Translations under genes and position numbers: made by a program
Assembly: GCA_023055425.1 (NCBI GenBank)
Contig: JALGPY010000001.1
Location: 72,720,994-72,784,993, forward strand
Reading direction: 5' to 3'
Length of the DNA: 64,000 nt
DNA from: Linanthus parryae
Taxonomy: Eukaryota > Streptophyta > Magnoliopsida > Ericales > Polemoniaceae
Part shown: positions 33,545 to 45,990 of the stretch, piece by piece
Numbering within the stretch: position 1 is the first letter of the stretch
Layout of the letters: every line of letters starts with the position of its first letter
Notes under the pieces: generated by a model
What the model was told of the DNA's origin: nothing
Databases searched by the model: none
Seen by the model: the letters and a program-made list of their open reading frames with translations, nothing else

Positions 33545-33993
33545 TGTTGGAGTTTGTCCTAGAGGCAATCTATTTATCATGACATTTATAAAGGCTATCT
33601 ATTCATTATGTTATCCATATGGAGGTATGTGACATAATGAAGTCCTTAGAATAAATGTTGTATTCTTAAATATCCCTACTATTATTATTGTTTATCAGGA
33701 AGACTATAATGCATTGAGACTAGTATGTGGGTAGATTGATATGAGATATAAACTCTAACACATGGGTATGCATTAGGAGTTATGGCGTACTAGATTGACC
33801 CACCATGGGAGAGTAAACTACATGGGTGTTATTATGTTAATGTCACAATTGCTTCTGACAGTGAAAATGGTGTTGTGAGCCTATGACTTGAAGTCACTAC
33901 ATTCTCTAAATGTGGAGTACATGCTTTAATATCATCTAACATCACGCTGCAACGATGTGATTATAAAGTCGATAGTTGGACATGCCATGTAGA
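33545..33993 (+). repeat. Copia LTR fragment (first 450 bp)
   Basis: It starts TGTTGGAGTTTGTCCTAGAGGC and follows the LTR at 45991 (shared ACACATGGGTATGCATTAGGAGT). It breaks off near 33993. Confidence 0.75.
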
Positions 33994-33999
33994 CAAGGG

Positions 34000-36650
34000 C
34001 TTGATCAGTGCAGTTCCTCCGTGTTCCCGCAAGCAGAAGAACAAAACAAACGACACTTGGCTAACCTATTTTGGGGACTGGAGATGAGAGACGATTTGGG
34101 GTAAGAGCGAGGCAACATATGTTATCCAGAGGTGAGACAGTGATGGTTGAGCTTAGTGTAGTAGCTACTGTAGCTGTTTGTGTGTTCATCCATTTTTGTC
34201 TCTCTCTGTTCGTTGTGAATGGGACAGTCCATTATGTATAGGCCATTAGAGGGACGTGTGCGAGCACACATGACTGTAATGGAACCCCTTGTGGCCTTAA
34301 TGTCCGCCTAATTGAGCAGCCCGCAACCCGTATATGTAGGGATCGTGGTCCATGACTTCGGGGACGTGACAGTCCACATGCGAGATTGACATCTCTCATG
34401 CAATATACATTACTCTAGCCTCCACGCCACTCGAACCCCAAGTCTCGTAAACATAAGTTGCATATGCAAAGGAACTTGCCTCGTAGTCCTTCGCATACAC
34501 GTAGGTGAATGATGCATTTCGATGCTATGAGGAGCACAACGGATGCACATGTCCCTTATCCGGAGTGCCACATGGCTCATTGATGGTATCATGATTTAGG
34601 GTATCTACATTAGCCCCTTTTGTGCTTGGAGATTATTGCCTGATCTTCGAGGGAAAAAACCCTAGCCCCCAAGCGTTATCTCGAACAATATTTACGCTTT
34701 TGGCGAATCGGATAGACCTTATCTCTCATATACCCTTGTGAGTTTCAAATTCAAACTCATCTGATCGACGGGCTTCGAGCATTTTCTAAATCATCGCGCC
34801 TTAACACCTATGACATGTTTCTTCCCAAGGCAAGAGAACTTTAAGTGATTGGACCCTTACCGATAACCGATATTTCTTCTACGACTGTAATGTATTTCCT
34901 CCTTTATTAATGATGTTACCTTCTAGTAGAGTGGCCGTTCACGCTTCTTATTTAACTATGGCAACCATACATTTTGGTCATTTAGGATCTCTATGCTCAT
35001 GCTTCCTTGGTTAAAAGGGGGTAACACAAATTTGAGTCATTCATCCCGAGAGTGCTTCCTTCCTCTCTTTCTTCTCTCTAAAAAGGATACAGCGTAAGGG
35101 AGGTTTTCCGACATTCCTTATTTCTTTGGTGGGTTCAAGAAGTGAAATCGTAGTTGTTTTTCTTCTTGAACCTCCCAAGGATGTAGCGGGCGCCGGGTTA
35201 GTCAAGACCTCCGGTGCCTTATCCAAGCAAGAGGGTAGTGGCGGATCCACCGTTGTTGCTCGCAGTTCATTCATTTGACTTCTTGAATTCACTAAATTAG
35301 GAACTCTATTCATGGGCATTACTCTATAGCCGCCAATCTCGGGGGTTGAGTTTTGCTGCAATTAGTCGTCTTCCCACAACCACGTCCGATCCACTAAGTC
35401 AGATGTGGTCATTAGAAAGAGGAAGGAGGAATGCCATCTCCCACATGATCTGGCTTGGTCCTTGGCGAGCAGATTGACTGGTATGGTCGGTGCACCTTCT
35501 CACGGCCACCAATTCTTTCGAACTAGGGACACTATCCCAAGTGGTTCGAGGTCGTTCCACAAGGGAAGACGAAGGTGTTCCTCGACCAGCACCGACCCGA
35601 CCACGACGAAGACATCTTTTAGTCACCTTTGGGCCCTCCTTTCGTGTCATTTTTTTGCACCCGCAACATCTCAAGTGACACGTCCGCAACATTCTCGCAC
35701 CAGCAACACCTCTAAAGCAGAACAGTTCTTCTCCGCAACATTCAGGCTTTGTCTCACATTTACTTGTAATAGCTTCTTGTGCCCCCTTGTCAGGGTGTCT
35801 TTGTACAAATGTAATGTTTATCTGTGAAGTAATAAAAGGACGAGTTGCGAATATACCTTTTCAAGTTTCTCTTGTTCTTATACTTTTTCCTTTGAGCAGC
35901 TTCATGTGCGAATCTCCCGTCAAACACTTTGCAACATGAACCTTGTAGCATGTTGCGTCACACCTCTAGTGATAAACTTATTTGCTGCAAGCTTCTTTTG
36001 GCTCTTTAGGAACCTCCAAAGCACACAATCAACAGATAGAATCTCTGCAGCTAATATCACAAAAGCCATGCGCTTTCACGCACCTATTACCTTGATTAGA
36101 TAACCTTTCCCCTTCCGCAGATAATTGCTGGCGCTATGTTTCGAAGGACAAACTCTGCGCATTAGCAATATCCGGAGATAGGCTCTTAATTGTAGGTGCG
36201 ACGGTAGCAGGTAGCTTTTAAATTCATCAAGAAAAGCTACAGTCAGTGTCATGACAGATAGGCTTTGTAATTTTCATGAGAAAACTTGTAATTGCTATCA
36301 TGACCAATAGGATTTCTTATTTGTTGCAAAAGATTCAGAGTTTCTATCGTGACAGATAGGCTTTCTAATTTTCTAGAAAATACTCGCAGTTGTTATCCTG
36401 GTAGATATGCTTTATAATTTGCTAGAAAAGACTTGCAGTTGCTATCCTGGCAGATAGACTTTATAATTTGCTGGAAAAGACTTGCAGTTTCTACCATGGT
36501 AGATAGGCATTTTGTGGTTGCCATTGGCAGGCCGTAACCATCGCAGATGCTATCAGCATTTGCTAGGTTTTTGTAGTTGCTATCCATAGGTGATAGGCTT
36601 TGTTTCGAGTTGCTATGAGCAGGTTATAGGCTTAAAGTGGGGCAATTAGC
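34000..36650 (-). mobile_element. Older Tat-type remnant
   Basis: LTR-like sequence runs to about 34915 (shares TTACTCTAGCCTCCA and CTACATTAGCCCC with the LTR at 47991). A plus-strand stretch with unrecognised frames and an AATAAA near 35828 follows, then a hairpin array (36190-36640) like that at 16200. The order LTR, antisense region, array matches Tat copy 1, but pol is missing. Confidence 0.6.
36190..36640. repeat. Diverged Tat tandem array
   Basis: About eight irregular units with TGCTATC, N5-6, GATAGGCTTT and then TTTGCTAGAAAAGACTTGCAG. It keeps the same stem as the 16200-17370 array, although the rest of the unit differs. Confidence 0.7.
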
Positions 36651-36997
36651 ATGACGTTGATTAAATGATAGACACTTTTCATCATTAAGTGTCATTGGAA
36701 TGATCTTGAGGATAAATTTTATCATGGTAAATTAGTGGTGTGTTGATTAGGGAAAACCCGTCTCTCCGTTTGTTGAAAATACACACTTAGTTGTGGGGCA
36801 TAGGGGATATATTCCAACACCGCAATTTTTGGAATACATTTGATCGATCAATTGGATTGATGAATGCATTCCATTGATCTTTATGGCGTTTCGATCAAGG
36901 TGGAGGTTTGTTATGAATTGGTGATCCAAACTCTAGCTGTGTAATTGTCAAACCAACGAGCAAGAAGACAAGTGAATCAAAGTTGCAGCACATCGGG
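36651..36997. other. Unassigned, possible copia LTR edge
   Basis: ATATTCCAACA at 36822-36832 resembles the start of a minus-strand copia LTR, but no body could be matched. Confidence 0.3.
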
Positions 36998-37841
36998 TAG
37001 GGATGGAAATGCGGTTCAATCCGATCTGAAATCCAAGTGATTCGACCAGAATGGATCAAGTCCGAATCCGATCCATTTTAAAATGGATCGGATATGGATA
37101 TTAAAAAATTAAAGTTTGATCCGTATCCGGATTCGATCCGAATATATTAAGATATCCGACCCGAAAGGATCCGAACACAAATAGTTTTACGAAAATACCC
37201 TCAGAGTCATAAAAAGTTATGTATTTAACTACATATATATCAATACATTACACATTTCACTACACATATAAATTAGAAAGAAGAGAAAGATGAGTAGAAT
37301 TGAAAGAGTTGTTGAGATTTTTGTCTTTTTTTTTGAAATTCTCTGAGTCTTGATCTTATGATAAGGTTATGGGCAATTTTAGTATCTTTATCTTATGGTT
37401 ATGGTTAAGGATAATTTTAGTATGTTGTTTTGATCGAAGTTGTAGACAATTTTAGACATGATCGGTGCCTTAAGCATTTGAATAGCTTGCCTATATTTCT
37501 TGGTAGATTTGCGTTTGTCATATTGAAAAATATTTTGAGTATATTTTTACTCTTTTGGGGATATTTTTTATTTTGTGTGGTGGCTTTTTACGTATTTTTT
37601 CTTAAATTTGTTGTGTATTTTTTAAGATAAGTAAAAAATTCTTAGGATCCGAATCCGGATCCGAATTTGATCCGTTTATGGAGATTTAACTCGTCGGATC
37701 GGATACGGATATCACATTTTAAATCTGATCCATATTCAATCCAAATCCGTTTTGGATCCGGTCGGATTTGGATTGAATATGATCAGATTCGGATATGGAT
37801 ATAGGTGGATACGATCCGTATCCAATCCGTTGCCATCCATA
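36998..37841. mobile_element. Candidate non-autonomous DNA element with GGATCC-type subterminal repeats
   Basis: Both ends carry dense, inverted GGATCGGAT/ATCCGAATCC motifs (37010-37180 and 37645-37825) around an AT-rich middle. The outer ends GGGATGGAAATGC and GCAACGGATTGG...CCATCC are imperfectly inverted, with TA on both sides. No transposase. Confidence 0.5.
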
Positions 37842-38836
37842 TCATCGTGTTCTAGGTAGGTCGTGCGATCTCTGGGATAGGTCGTAGGACCTAATTGCTG
37901 CTGGTACATGTAGTGCGACCTTTGTACTAGGTCGTGCAACCTGGTTTGGGCTAGGCATGTTTTTGGTTTGTTTCCTTCTTGATTTTGGTAACTTTTGGAC
38001 CGTTTGTTTGGCACAAGTTAGTAGTTTAGGCCTATATATGGATGTAGGTCGTAGCTATTAGCTAGTGTGTTGTCTGATTGATTGCAGTCGGTTTCTGATC
38101 AATAATTTGGATTTGTTTGGCAGTGAACGTAGCTAGTCTCGAAACTAATGAATCACGTTAAATCGTTGTGTGATCTTCTTCGTTTTGTTTTTCGTCTCCT
38201 CACTCATCTTGTTCCGCATTTGTTTTCTAACACTACGTCTATCAAATTTCTTAATTAGTTAAAATATGAGTTGTGTTGACATACTAGTATTATAATATTC
38301 GCGAAAATATGATTATGCAAACCGACCGTACCGAGCCGAATCAAGCCGGAAGTTTTCAGTTTGGTGTGGCTCAGTTTATCTTTTCAAATGGGCTGATTTG
38401 GTTAAAAAGCTAGTGAACCGATATTTGGTCCGGTTTACTGTTTCTACACATACTGTACTAAGGCGACCCGCGAACACCCTATTTTCCAAGAGATAATGTG
38501 GCTTGGTAAATCTCAATAAAGTTTTAATTTACCGCGCTAAAAGAGTATATGTAAACTCATTGGTGGTGGTGTTCACACTTCACACTCCATTCTCCATGGA
38601 AAAACACTAACAGGGTCTTGAAGTATGGATCTTCATTGACTTTTCAAAATTTTCCACGAGATATTGCGGCTTGGTAAATCTAAATTTGGTAGATATCCAC
38701 ACTATCAGGATAATCGAAAGCAAGTTTGTGTCTCTCTCCTGTTTTCTCGTTTGACTTGGTATTCGTGTCCACCGGAAAGATCTACACCGCCCGATTTCTA
38801 TATGTCCCTCCAGCGTCGTCTTCGCTGGCGATCTTA
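37842..38836. other. Unassigned spacer with local duplication
   Basis: GTCGTGCGACC-like motifs occur at 37860-37945. AGATATTGCGGCTTGGTAAATCT (38660) resembles a stretch at 38490, so about 30 bp is duplicated 165 bp apart, possibly in a LINE leader. No gene. Confidence 0.35.
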
Positions 38837-40199
38837 TGGAAATAGACTCTACTAGACTCCCTGGTGATCATTCACCGGAGAATCCTACCTCCCAAGGGTC
38901 TCCCAAAAAGAGCCAAATTGAATCACCTCAGTCTTCCGACTCTGTTCTTGAGATTCAACCTCAAACCCAAACCCACATGAACATCAGTGAAACTAGATAA
39001 TGAGAGTCTCTCATGAAGGAGCGTCCATCCACATCATATGCTCGTGCTTTGGTCGGCTTGACCGATCACCCGAAGTACTTTGACAGTGATGTGGAGGATT
39101 ACTCCTCCGATGAGGAAGATGATGGCAAATCGGAAAAAATTGAATCCAAATCTGACAGAGTCCTAAACCCCACCTCCGTCAAAATCACTTTCAATAAATA
39201 TTTCTTGAAGGAATTACGCGATCCTTGGAAGAACCACCTAATCGTCCGACCACTGGGTCGATCGATAGGGGCCATTTCCTTATTCCGAAACTCAAAAATC
39301 TATGGAACCCTATGGGTTCATTCGCCAACATTGATATGGGAAAGGGCTTCTTTCTCTGCGAATTTGTATGTAAATCCGACTATACGAAAGAACTCACCGG
39401 CGGCCCATGGATCGTTTACGATCAATACATCATGATCCAAAAATGGGTCCCCAACTTCAAAGTGTCTGAAGTGTCCGAAGCCAAAACGACAACTTGGATT
39501 CGTATAAAAGAACTGCCTGTGGAATATTTCAAAGAAAATGATGTGTTCAAAATTGCAAAAAAATGGGCAAACCCCTTAAACTCGACCTCACAACTGCCAA
39601 AGCGGGTCGAGGCCAGTTTGCAAGAATCTGTGTTGAAATCGATTTTAAAAAAACTCTTGTGGTCGATATAGAGATCGAAAATCAATTCTTCCTCCTTGAA
39701 TATGTTGTTTCAATTGTTGCAGGGTGGGTCATTCCAAACAAAATTGTAAAGATAAAGGAGAAGATGCTAGAAAAAATGTCCGCCGAAGAACGCCTCAAGC
39801 TCGCCGGAGAAAAGCACGATCGAGGAAGAAGAAGCTGTAAGCCAATTCAAAGGCACTACCCAAACATTTGGACCAAGAGGCCCAGGGCCTTGGACCTGGT
39901 TACGTAAAGAAGAAATCCCAACAAGAATCACAAGCCCAAGAATAACCCAGTTGGTAACAGATTTGGAGCCAAATTATATGAACTTGGACGAGCCCAATGA
40001 AATCTCTAACAACAAGCACAAAGGGAAAAACCCAATAATTCCAGGCCCCAATCAAAGAAAAGGATTCAAGCCCAATGCCCATTTGGGTTTTAGTGGAAAA
40101 GGTACAAGAAGAGACCAACCGGTCTACGGAAATATGCAGGATGAGCCACAGAAAGGGAAGAGACCTGATCAAATAAGGAAAGAGCATGAACAATGTACT
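38837..40199 (+). pseudogene. LINE ORF1 remnant (DUF4283-like)
   Basis: It opens at ATG 38837 with an acidic, Ser/Pro-rich N-terminus and soon meets stops (38996). Three overlapping frames then carry a DUF4283-like domain (IDMGKGFFLCEF, GGPWIVYDQYIMIQKW, TTTWIRIKELPVEYF, RGQFARICVEIDF). At least two frameshifts are needed. The element is cut at 40200 by a family-3 LTR. Confidence 0.7.
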
Positions 40200-41786
40200 T
40201 GACACGTATTCTTACGTGTGTACGCAATCGCATGGTCGACTAATAGAGTGTGAGTATTTTTAATACTCGGGTTGTTGAATCCCAAGAGGATAAGCTCGTA
40301 ACAAGCTTTAACTAACAAATTAATTGAGTTTACTAAGTAAGCGGTAAAAAATGTTTAGAATTGTGAGGTTGCCACCCCCAAACAAGTGGCTATACGTAAT
40401 GACTGAAATAGTAGAAAAGTGAATTAATAAGAAGTCTTAATCAATTAATGGAGAAACTAGGCAATCTCGTAGATCACCTAGGGTTGTAAGCGATTTTCGG
40501 ATAATCTGAATAACACGTTAGTTCAGATTTAACTAAGCCGGGTACTAGCACCGACCATCTCCTGACAATCTCAGGTCTTTTTACGTCACGGTACACCTAG
40601 GGTCCTTTCAGTCCATATATGTCTACCGATCCGTTCTAGCAGGTTCTCTACTGACATACTAACAGGTCCCATCAGTCCACCATTTCACAGAAGCTGAACG
40701 ATCCTACTAAGTATACCCACATGGCCAATCCTAACACTTCTTCTTTCGTTCTCAATGGTTAGGATTGATGTTCATATCACCCTAGCTAGTTAAAGTCACT
40801 TCCGTGCACTCACTAACTACATAGTACATGAACAATTAGTTTAGACGTAATAAACAATTAAGCACGAACCATCTAATGAACAAAAACCTAGCTCATGATT
40901 ATTATTTCATCTCCTACTCGTTTCAATAGACTAGGATTACTAATGGAATCAAGAAACTATAACTTATTCAATAGAAGAAATCATCAAAGCATGAGATTAG
41001 ATTCAATCCGGAAAATAATCGTTTACATGAACCCTAGGATCTCACATGAGATGCCTAGCTATAAAATTTTAGCTACTCATAATAAGATAAACAAAAGCAA
41101 AGAGTTTCTCCATGAATCTGATTAAGAAAAGAGAAGAAGGAATCAAACTAGGTTCTCCAATGGTGAAGTCTTCGTCTCCTCTTTCTTCCTTGCCTCTCTT
41201 GAGAGTGAATGACTCTATCTAGGTCTTCTTCCCCTTTTTTTACCAGTTGGGGACGAGTTTTTAATGTAGTTTGGCCGAAATTATATTTCAGCCCCTCCAG
41301 TTTGTAATTTCGGACAGAATTGTAAGCTCATCTTGCGCGGGCCATTACTCTCTCATCCGGACTCGTCTTTTGGCCTACCATATATCGTTCGAAATCCCTT
41401 GATGTCTACTTTCCAATGGCGCATAATATGCTTCAAAATTCATTGTAGGTGTTCCTGAGCATTAAAAAGAGTGCAGGCTAGTCATTCTAGCTTCCCCATC
41501 TTGGCTTCTCCTCTCTCCACTTGAGCCCCCGTTGTTTCCGAAGTTCGTTCCATGCCTCCTATCTACCGATTAGCATCCGTTCCTGTCAAGACAACATGAA
41601 AAAACATACCAAGCGATTATATTTGACAAATAACAACGAAATATGCATAGAAACGCCCGGACTAACAATAAAGCGCATATGAAGCATCAATTGACAAAAC
41701 GACTCATATTCCCTGCAATTATGCTCGAATATCTCATATTATGGTGGAAAATGGAAATAATATATAGTTCCTAAAAGGCCCTATCA
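40200..41786 (-). repeat. Family-3 3' LTR
   Basis: 1587 bp, reading TGATAGGGCC to ACGTGTCA on the minus strand. A TATA-like ACATTAAAAACTCGTCC (41269-41252) has a dyad, GGCTGAAAT...ATTTCGGCC (41293-41273), just upstream. Confidence 0.8.
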
Positions 41787-41800
41787 AATTCCCCTACACT
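41787..41800 (-). other. Family-3 polypurine tract
   Basis: On the minus strand AGTGTAGGGGAATT directly precedes TGATAGGG, the equivalent of the el.1 PPT. Confidence 0.7.
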
Positions 41801-43840
41801 TACTATTTGCTTGCCCCGAGCAATAACTTGCTTCACTCCCCCAACGATTTGCATCTACTTATTACTAGCCATGTGACACAAACGACTCACACACACGACT
41901 ATGCAATCTACATGCTTTGTACAATGCAACTCAATTATCAACAATGCAAATATTGAAACAACACAAATATTTTTTTCTTTATTTTTAGTTAGAGATTGGG
42001 TGATCTTGCTATCACTGACCAAATTCATCAAGTCCTCACTAGTCTCTTTCGAAATTTCACACCCGATAGCAAGAAATTGTGAAAAAACGATCTTACGCAC
42101 AAGCTCACTAAGGGGTTCCCTAACATCCATCATAAACAATCCAAGACTCGGGCACACCCTTTAGCTCAGAGGGTGTAGGCATCCTCAATCCTATAGTAGT
42201 CTTTCGTCGCCAAGTCATTTGAAGTTTTCAGACTCTCTTAGCCATTATTGCATTTGAATGAAAATTATCCCAGTGCTGGGAGACACAACTCCGTATAATA
42301 CGGCTTGAATTTAATTTTCCTTAGACGCTATAATTGGATTGAATCCAAATTTACGGCGTAAACGGAGGCACATTGGGTTGTTCACCGTATGTAGTCCAAG
42401 AGAAGATTTTGATTCATTTTGTTTTTCATTCTCTTTTATTTTTTTTTCAACCGTGCATTTAGAGCAACTAAGTGTGGGATTTTTCGGTTAGCTCTTGAAA
42501 CCACCTTAAGGGATGGTGGTTTACGCTCCCTAACTTCCCTTAGGCTAAGGACGTGTACCACATGGAACCGACTCTACACGAAGGTCCACCCCAGATTTCA
42601 AGAGGCCACAAGTTTCCATTCGAAAACAGACTATCCGACTACCTTAGGACCAAATACTCCTAGCACAATAAAGAAACTAACGGTATGCCCACCATCTACT
42701 TTCCACATTTTTTGAATACTCGGGACTTCCTCTCGCGAAAACAGGTGCGCAAGATACTAAAATTAAGGTCTACCCTACTACAGTGCTTCCTATTCTTAGA
42801 GACTCTTTCACTGAACTCTATTCAAATTCAAGCTTCACAAATTGACCTTATTCTAAACAAAAAAAATATATTTTTTTATGATTTTTATGTTTTTTATAAT
42901 TTTTTTCATATTTTCCTAACTCTATATGAAACTGGTCAAATCGATTAACCACAACGATTGGGTAGGGGGACTCAATAATTTAAAAGTGCAAAAAAATGCA
43001 GCAATTTTAAAATATAACACAATACGACACTATATACCAAACACGACTAACCATAAATATGACACAATACTACAAATATTATATGCAACATGGAGATGCA
43101 AGACTACATGGCTAGCAAAGGTAGATGTACCCCCCCCCCCCCACACACACACACACTTAAGAGCTCCGTTTTCCTCAACGAAAGATAAAATAAAATCAAG
43201 GGGACTTGGCTGCCTAAGTGCAGGGCCGGTCGGTCTAGTCGGACTGCACCAAGTAACCCAGGGTAAAAGTAAAGAGAAAGTAAAAATACGCGAGAGGTTT
43301 AAGCCCTATAAGTGCCTAAGCAAGAATTTAAAGCGAGAGAGAGTATGGTACCTACGGTCCCGGAGTACCGTTCTTACGGGACCGGTTTCTCTAAAATTGG
43401 TAAAGAAGGGACCGAATCGGTCAACCAATTTTCCAAAAACTTGAGCGAGATGAGTGGAGTATACCACTTTGTGCTCCTCGGTGTCCCCGTCGAAAGTCTC
43501 ATCTTGAGATTTGGCCAAATCCAACTCCAAATCGACGAATCAAAAAATTTAGAGCTCTTCCTATTCAATCTCCCCCACACTCAAACTACTCACTATCTCT
43601 CAAAATTCCAAGAATTAATCTTATAGACGAGCTTGAAAGGAGCAAAACCAAACAAGAAATTCTTGATTTGAATGAGTTTTGGGTTTTGGGTGGGTTGGTG
43701 TTCTTGTTTTTTGGGAGGAAGAAGATGAAGAAAGCTAGTTTTGATCCGAATGGGGCTTGGGAAGCATCCTTGGCCGGTTTTTGAGCTTTAAACCCCTCCG
43801 AAAGTGACCAAAATAGCCCCAATAAAAGTGCAGCTCGCCC
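41801..43840. other. Family-3 3' untranslated region
   Basis: No recognised gene; an env-like ORF is not evident. It contains a run of 13 C (43130-43142) joined to (CA)7. Confidence 0.5.
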
Positions 43841-44012
43841 CATTTCAGCATGAAATAGGGGTATTTCGGCCCGAAATAGAGGGTATTTCGGCCTGAAATG
43901 CCCCCCATTTCGGCCCCAAATGGTTCAAAAATCTCAAAACGGTTGCTAGTTTTATTTCGGCCCGAAATGAAGAAAAAAAAATTCTAAGTGTTGCATTTCG
44001 GCCCGAAATGCC
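43841..44012. repeat. ATTTCGGCCCGAAAT palindrome cluster
   Basis: Five or six copies of ATTTCGGCCCGAAAT or close variants (ATTTCAGCATGAAAT, ATTTCGGCCTGAAAT) in 170 bp. They sit 3' of the post-pol hairpins, the position held by the TGCGTA palindromes in el.1 and el.2. Confidence 0.85.
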
Positions 44013-44587
44013 CATGGGCTTCTCACGCGCTTTTTGTTTTTGCTCCAATTTCTTCATCCGACATCCGATTTCTGCGATTCTTGCACCGATGGAATCCATT
44101 AACATCGAGGAATTCATGTTTGATTGGAAAATCCCCAAACTACGGGAATTTCAATTTCTTCTCAAATTTTCTCTCGTGTGCATGAATCTCGCCACTTAAG
44201 CTCTTGAATTGCAATTTCCACTCCGGATTAAGATGCGTGCAAACCTGGTACAACAACTCGCTGCCATGATCTTCAAAAATAATCAATCACTCCTCAACCT
44301 CGAGTAACTTCTCTATCATGCCCAATTCTTCAAATTAGCTAGTTGTTCCTTGTTTTGCGTGCAACATCAAGCACATGCATCAAGAAGGGGAATTTGGAGT
44401 GGTCTTCGGTACCTGTGTCCTGCACACTCATAGGAAATATTAAAACAACTCTCTCTCACCCCCTCAAAATCATGTATGAATCTCAAAACAGAATACGAAA
44501 AACAACTAACTAGCTAACTACATTGGGTTGCCTCCCAATCAGCGCTTGTAATTTAAGGTCGCTTGCCCGACCCAGTCACGGTGTAGT

Positions 44588-45990
44588 GTTTGACGCTACC
44601 AAAACACAATATTCCACAACTAGAAGATCTAGTGACTTCAAGTCTAAGGATGACAATACCGTTGTCACCGCGAGAAGCACTTGTGCCTTTACATAACTAG
44701 TATGTAGCCTTCTTGGAGATGGGTCAATCCAGTATGCTATTACTCCTAATGCATACCCATGTGTTGGATCATGATATCTCCATATCAATCCAACCCCATA
44801 CTAGTCTATAGATGATTGTCCCATTAAACATTATAATGGACTAGGGATATCTAAGATAAAAAAAAATATTATAAATCTTAGGACTTCATTATATTAAATA
44901 TCCAGTAAATAATACAATGAAAGTTCTAGCCAGTTTATTGTTCATACTAAACTAGATTGCCTCTAGGGAACCTATTCCAACAGTCTCCTAGTGTGCCCTT
45001 CATGCTTGCGCTGAACAAGCGGCTTTGTAAGTGGATCTGACAGATTCTCATCTGTAGGAATCTTGCATATCTGAACGTCTCTTTTTTCGATAATATCTCG
45101 AATAAGATGGAACTTCCTGAGTTTGTGCTTGGATTTCTGGTGCGACCTGGGTTCCTTTGATTGCGCGATCGCCCCAGAGTTGTCACAATACAAATCTATC
45201 GGATCACAATTCTAGGAACCACACCAAGCTCATTAGCGAACTTTCTGATCCAAATAGCTTCTTTTTCTGCGCCATTCGCAGCAATGTACTCAGCCTCTGT
45301 TGTAGAATCAGCTACCGTATCTTGCTTGGAACTCTTCCAGCTCACTGCTGCTCCATTCAGGAAAAATACAAACCCCGACTGTGATCTGAAATCATCTATG
45401 TCGGTCTGGAATCTTGCATTCGTGTAACCTCTTACATGCAACTCTTCTTCACCTCCAAATATCAAGAACGCATCCTTAGTTCTTCTCAAGTACTTTAGGA
45501 TGTTCTTGACCGCAATCCAGTGACTCTCACCTGGATTGGACTGATATCCGCTTGTCATACTCAATGCATATGACACATCTGGTTTAATCTATAAAATTAC
45601 GTACATGATGGATCCTATGGCCGAGGCATAGGGAACCCTACTCATGCGTTCCCTCTCAATCTCATTGGAAGGAGAACCACTCTTTGTAAGAGTGATTCCA
45701 TGCGACATGGGCAAGAATTCCTTCTTCGAATCTTGCATATTGAACCGTTTCAGCCCCTTGTCTATATATGTAATTTGACTCAGGCCGAGTAGCCTCTTAG
45801 ATCTATCTATATAGATCTTTATACCGAGTATATAGGCTGCTTCTCCTAAGTCTTTCATTGAGAAACACTTTCCTAGCCAATCTTTAACAGATTCCAGCAT
45901 AGGAATGTCGTTTCCAATGAGTAGTATGTCATCCACATACAAGAAAAGAAAAGCAACAGAGCTCCCACTAACCTTCTTGTAGACACAAGA
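44588..45990 (-). mobile_element. Copia fragment: partial 3' LTR, RNase H and RT end
   Basis: On the minus strand the RT frame 45942-45589 (YVDDILLIGND, FSMKDLGEA) leads to RNase H frames at 45576-45196 and 45193-44972 (TSGYQSNPGESHW, TTEAEYIA, CDNSGAIAQSKEP, DPLTKPL). These frames are decayed. The LTR starts at 44982 (TGTTGGAATAGG) and only its first 390 bp remain. RT is cut at 45990 by a plus-strand LTR of the same family. Confidence 0.85.

Larger units (their letters stand above)
40200..44585 (-). mobile_element. 3' end of a family-3 Athila-like element
   Basis: Minus strand, from 44585 downward: the conserved post-pol hairpins (44572-44522), a long untranslated region with a palindrome cluster (44012-43841), a C13/(CA)n PPT-like tract, a polypurine tract and the 3' LTR. 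Gag and pol are absent; copia DNA takes over at about 44588. Confidence 0.75.

Noticed and set aside
35041..35827. Frames on both strands in the old Tat remnant
   Set aside because: They overlap each other and match no family I recognise. It is probably decayed cargo sequence.
42419..44199. Frames in the family-3 3' region
   Set aside because: No similarity to the third ORF of el.2, and they overlap the palindromes and low-complexity tracts.
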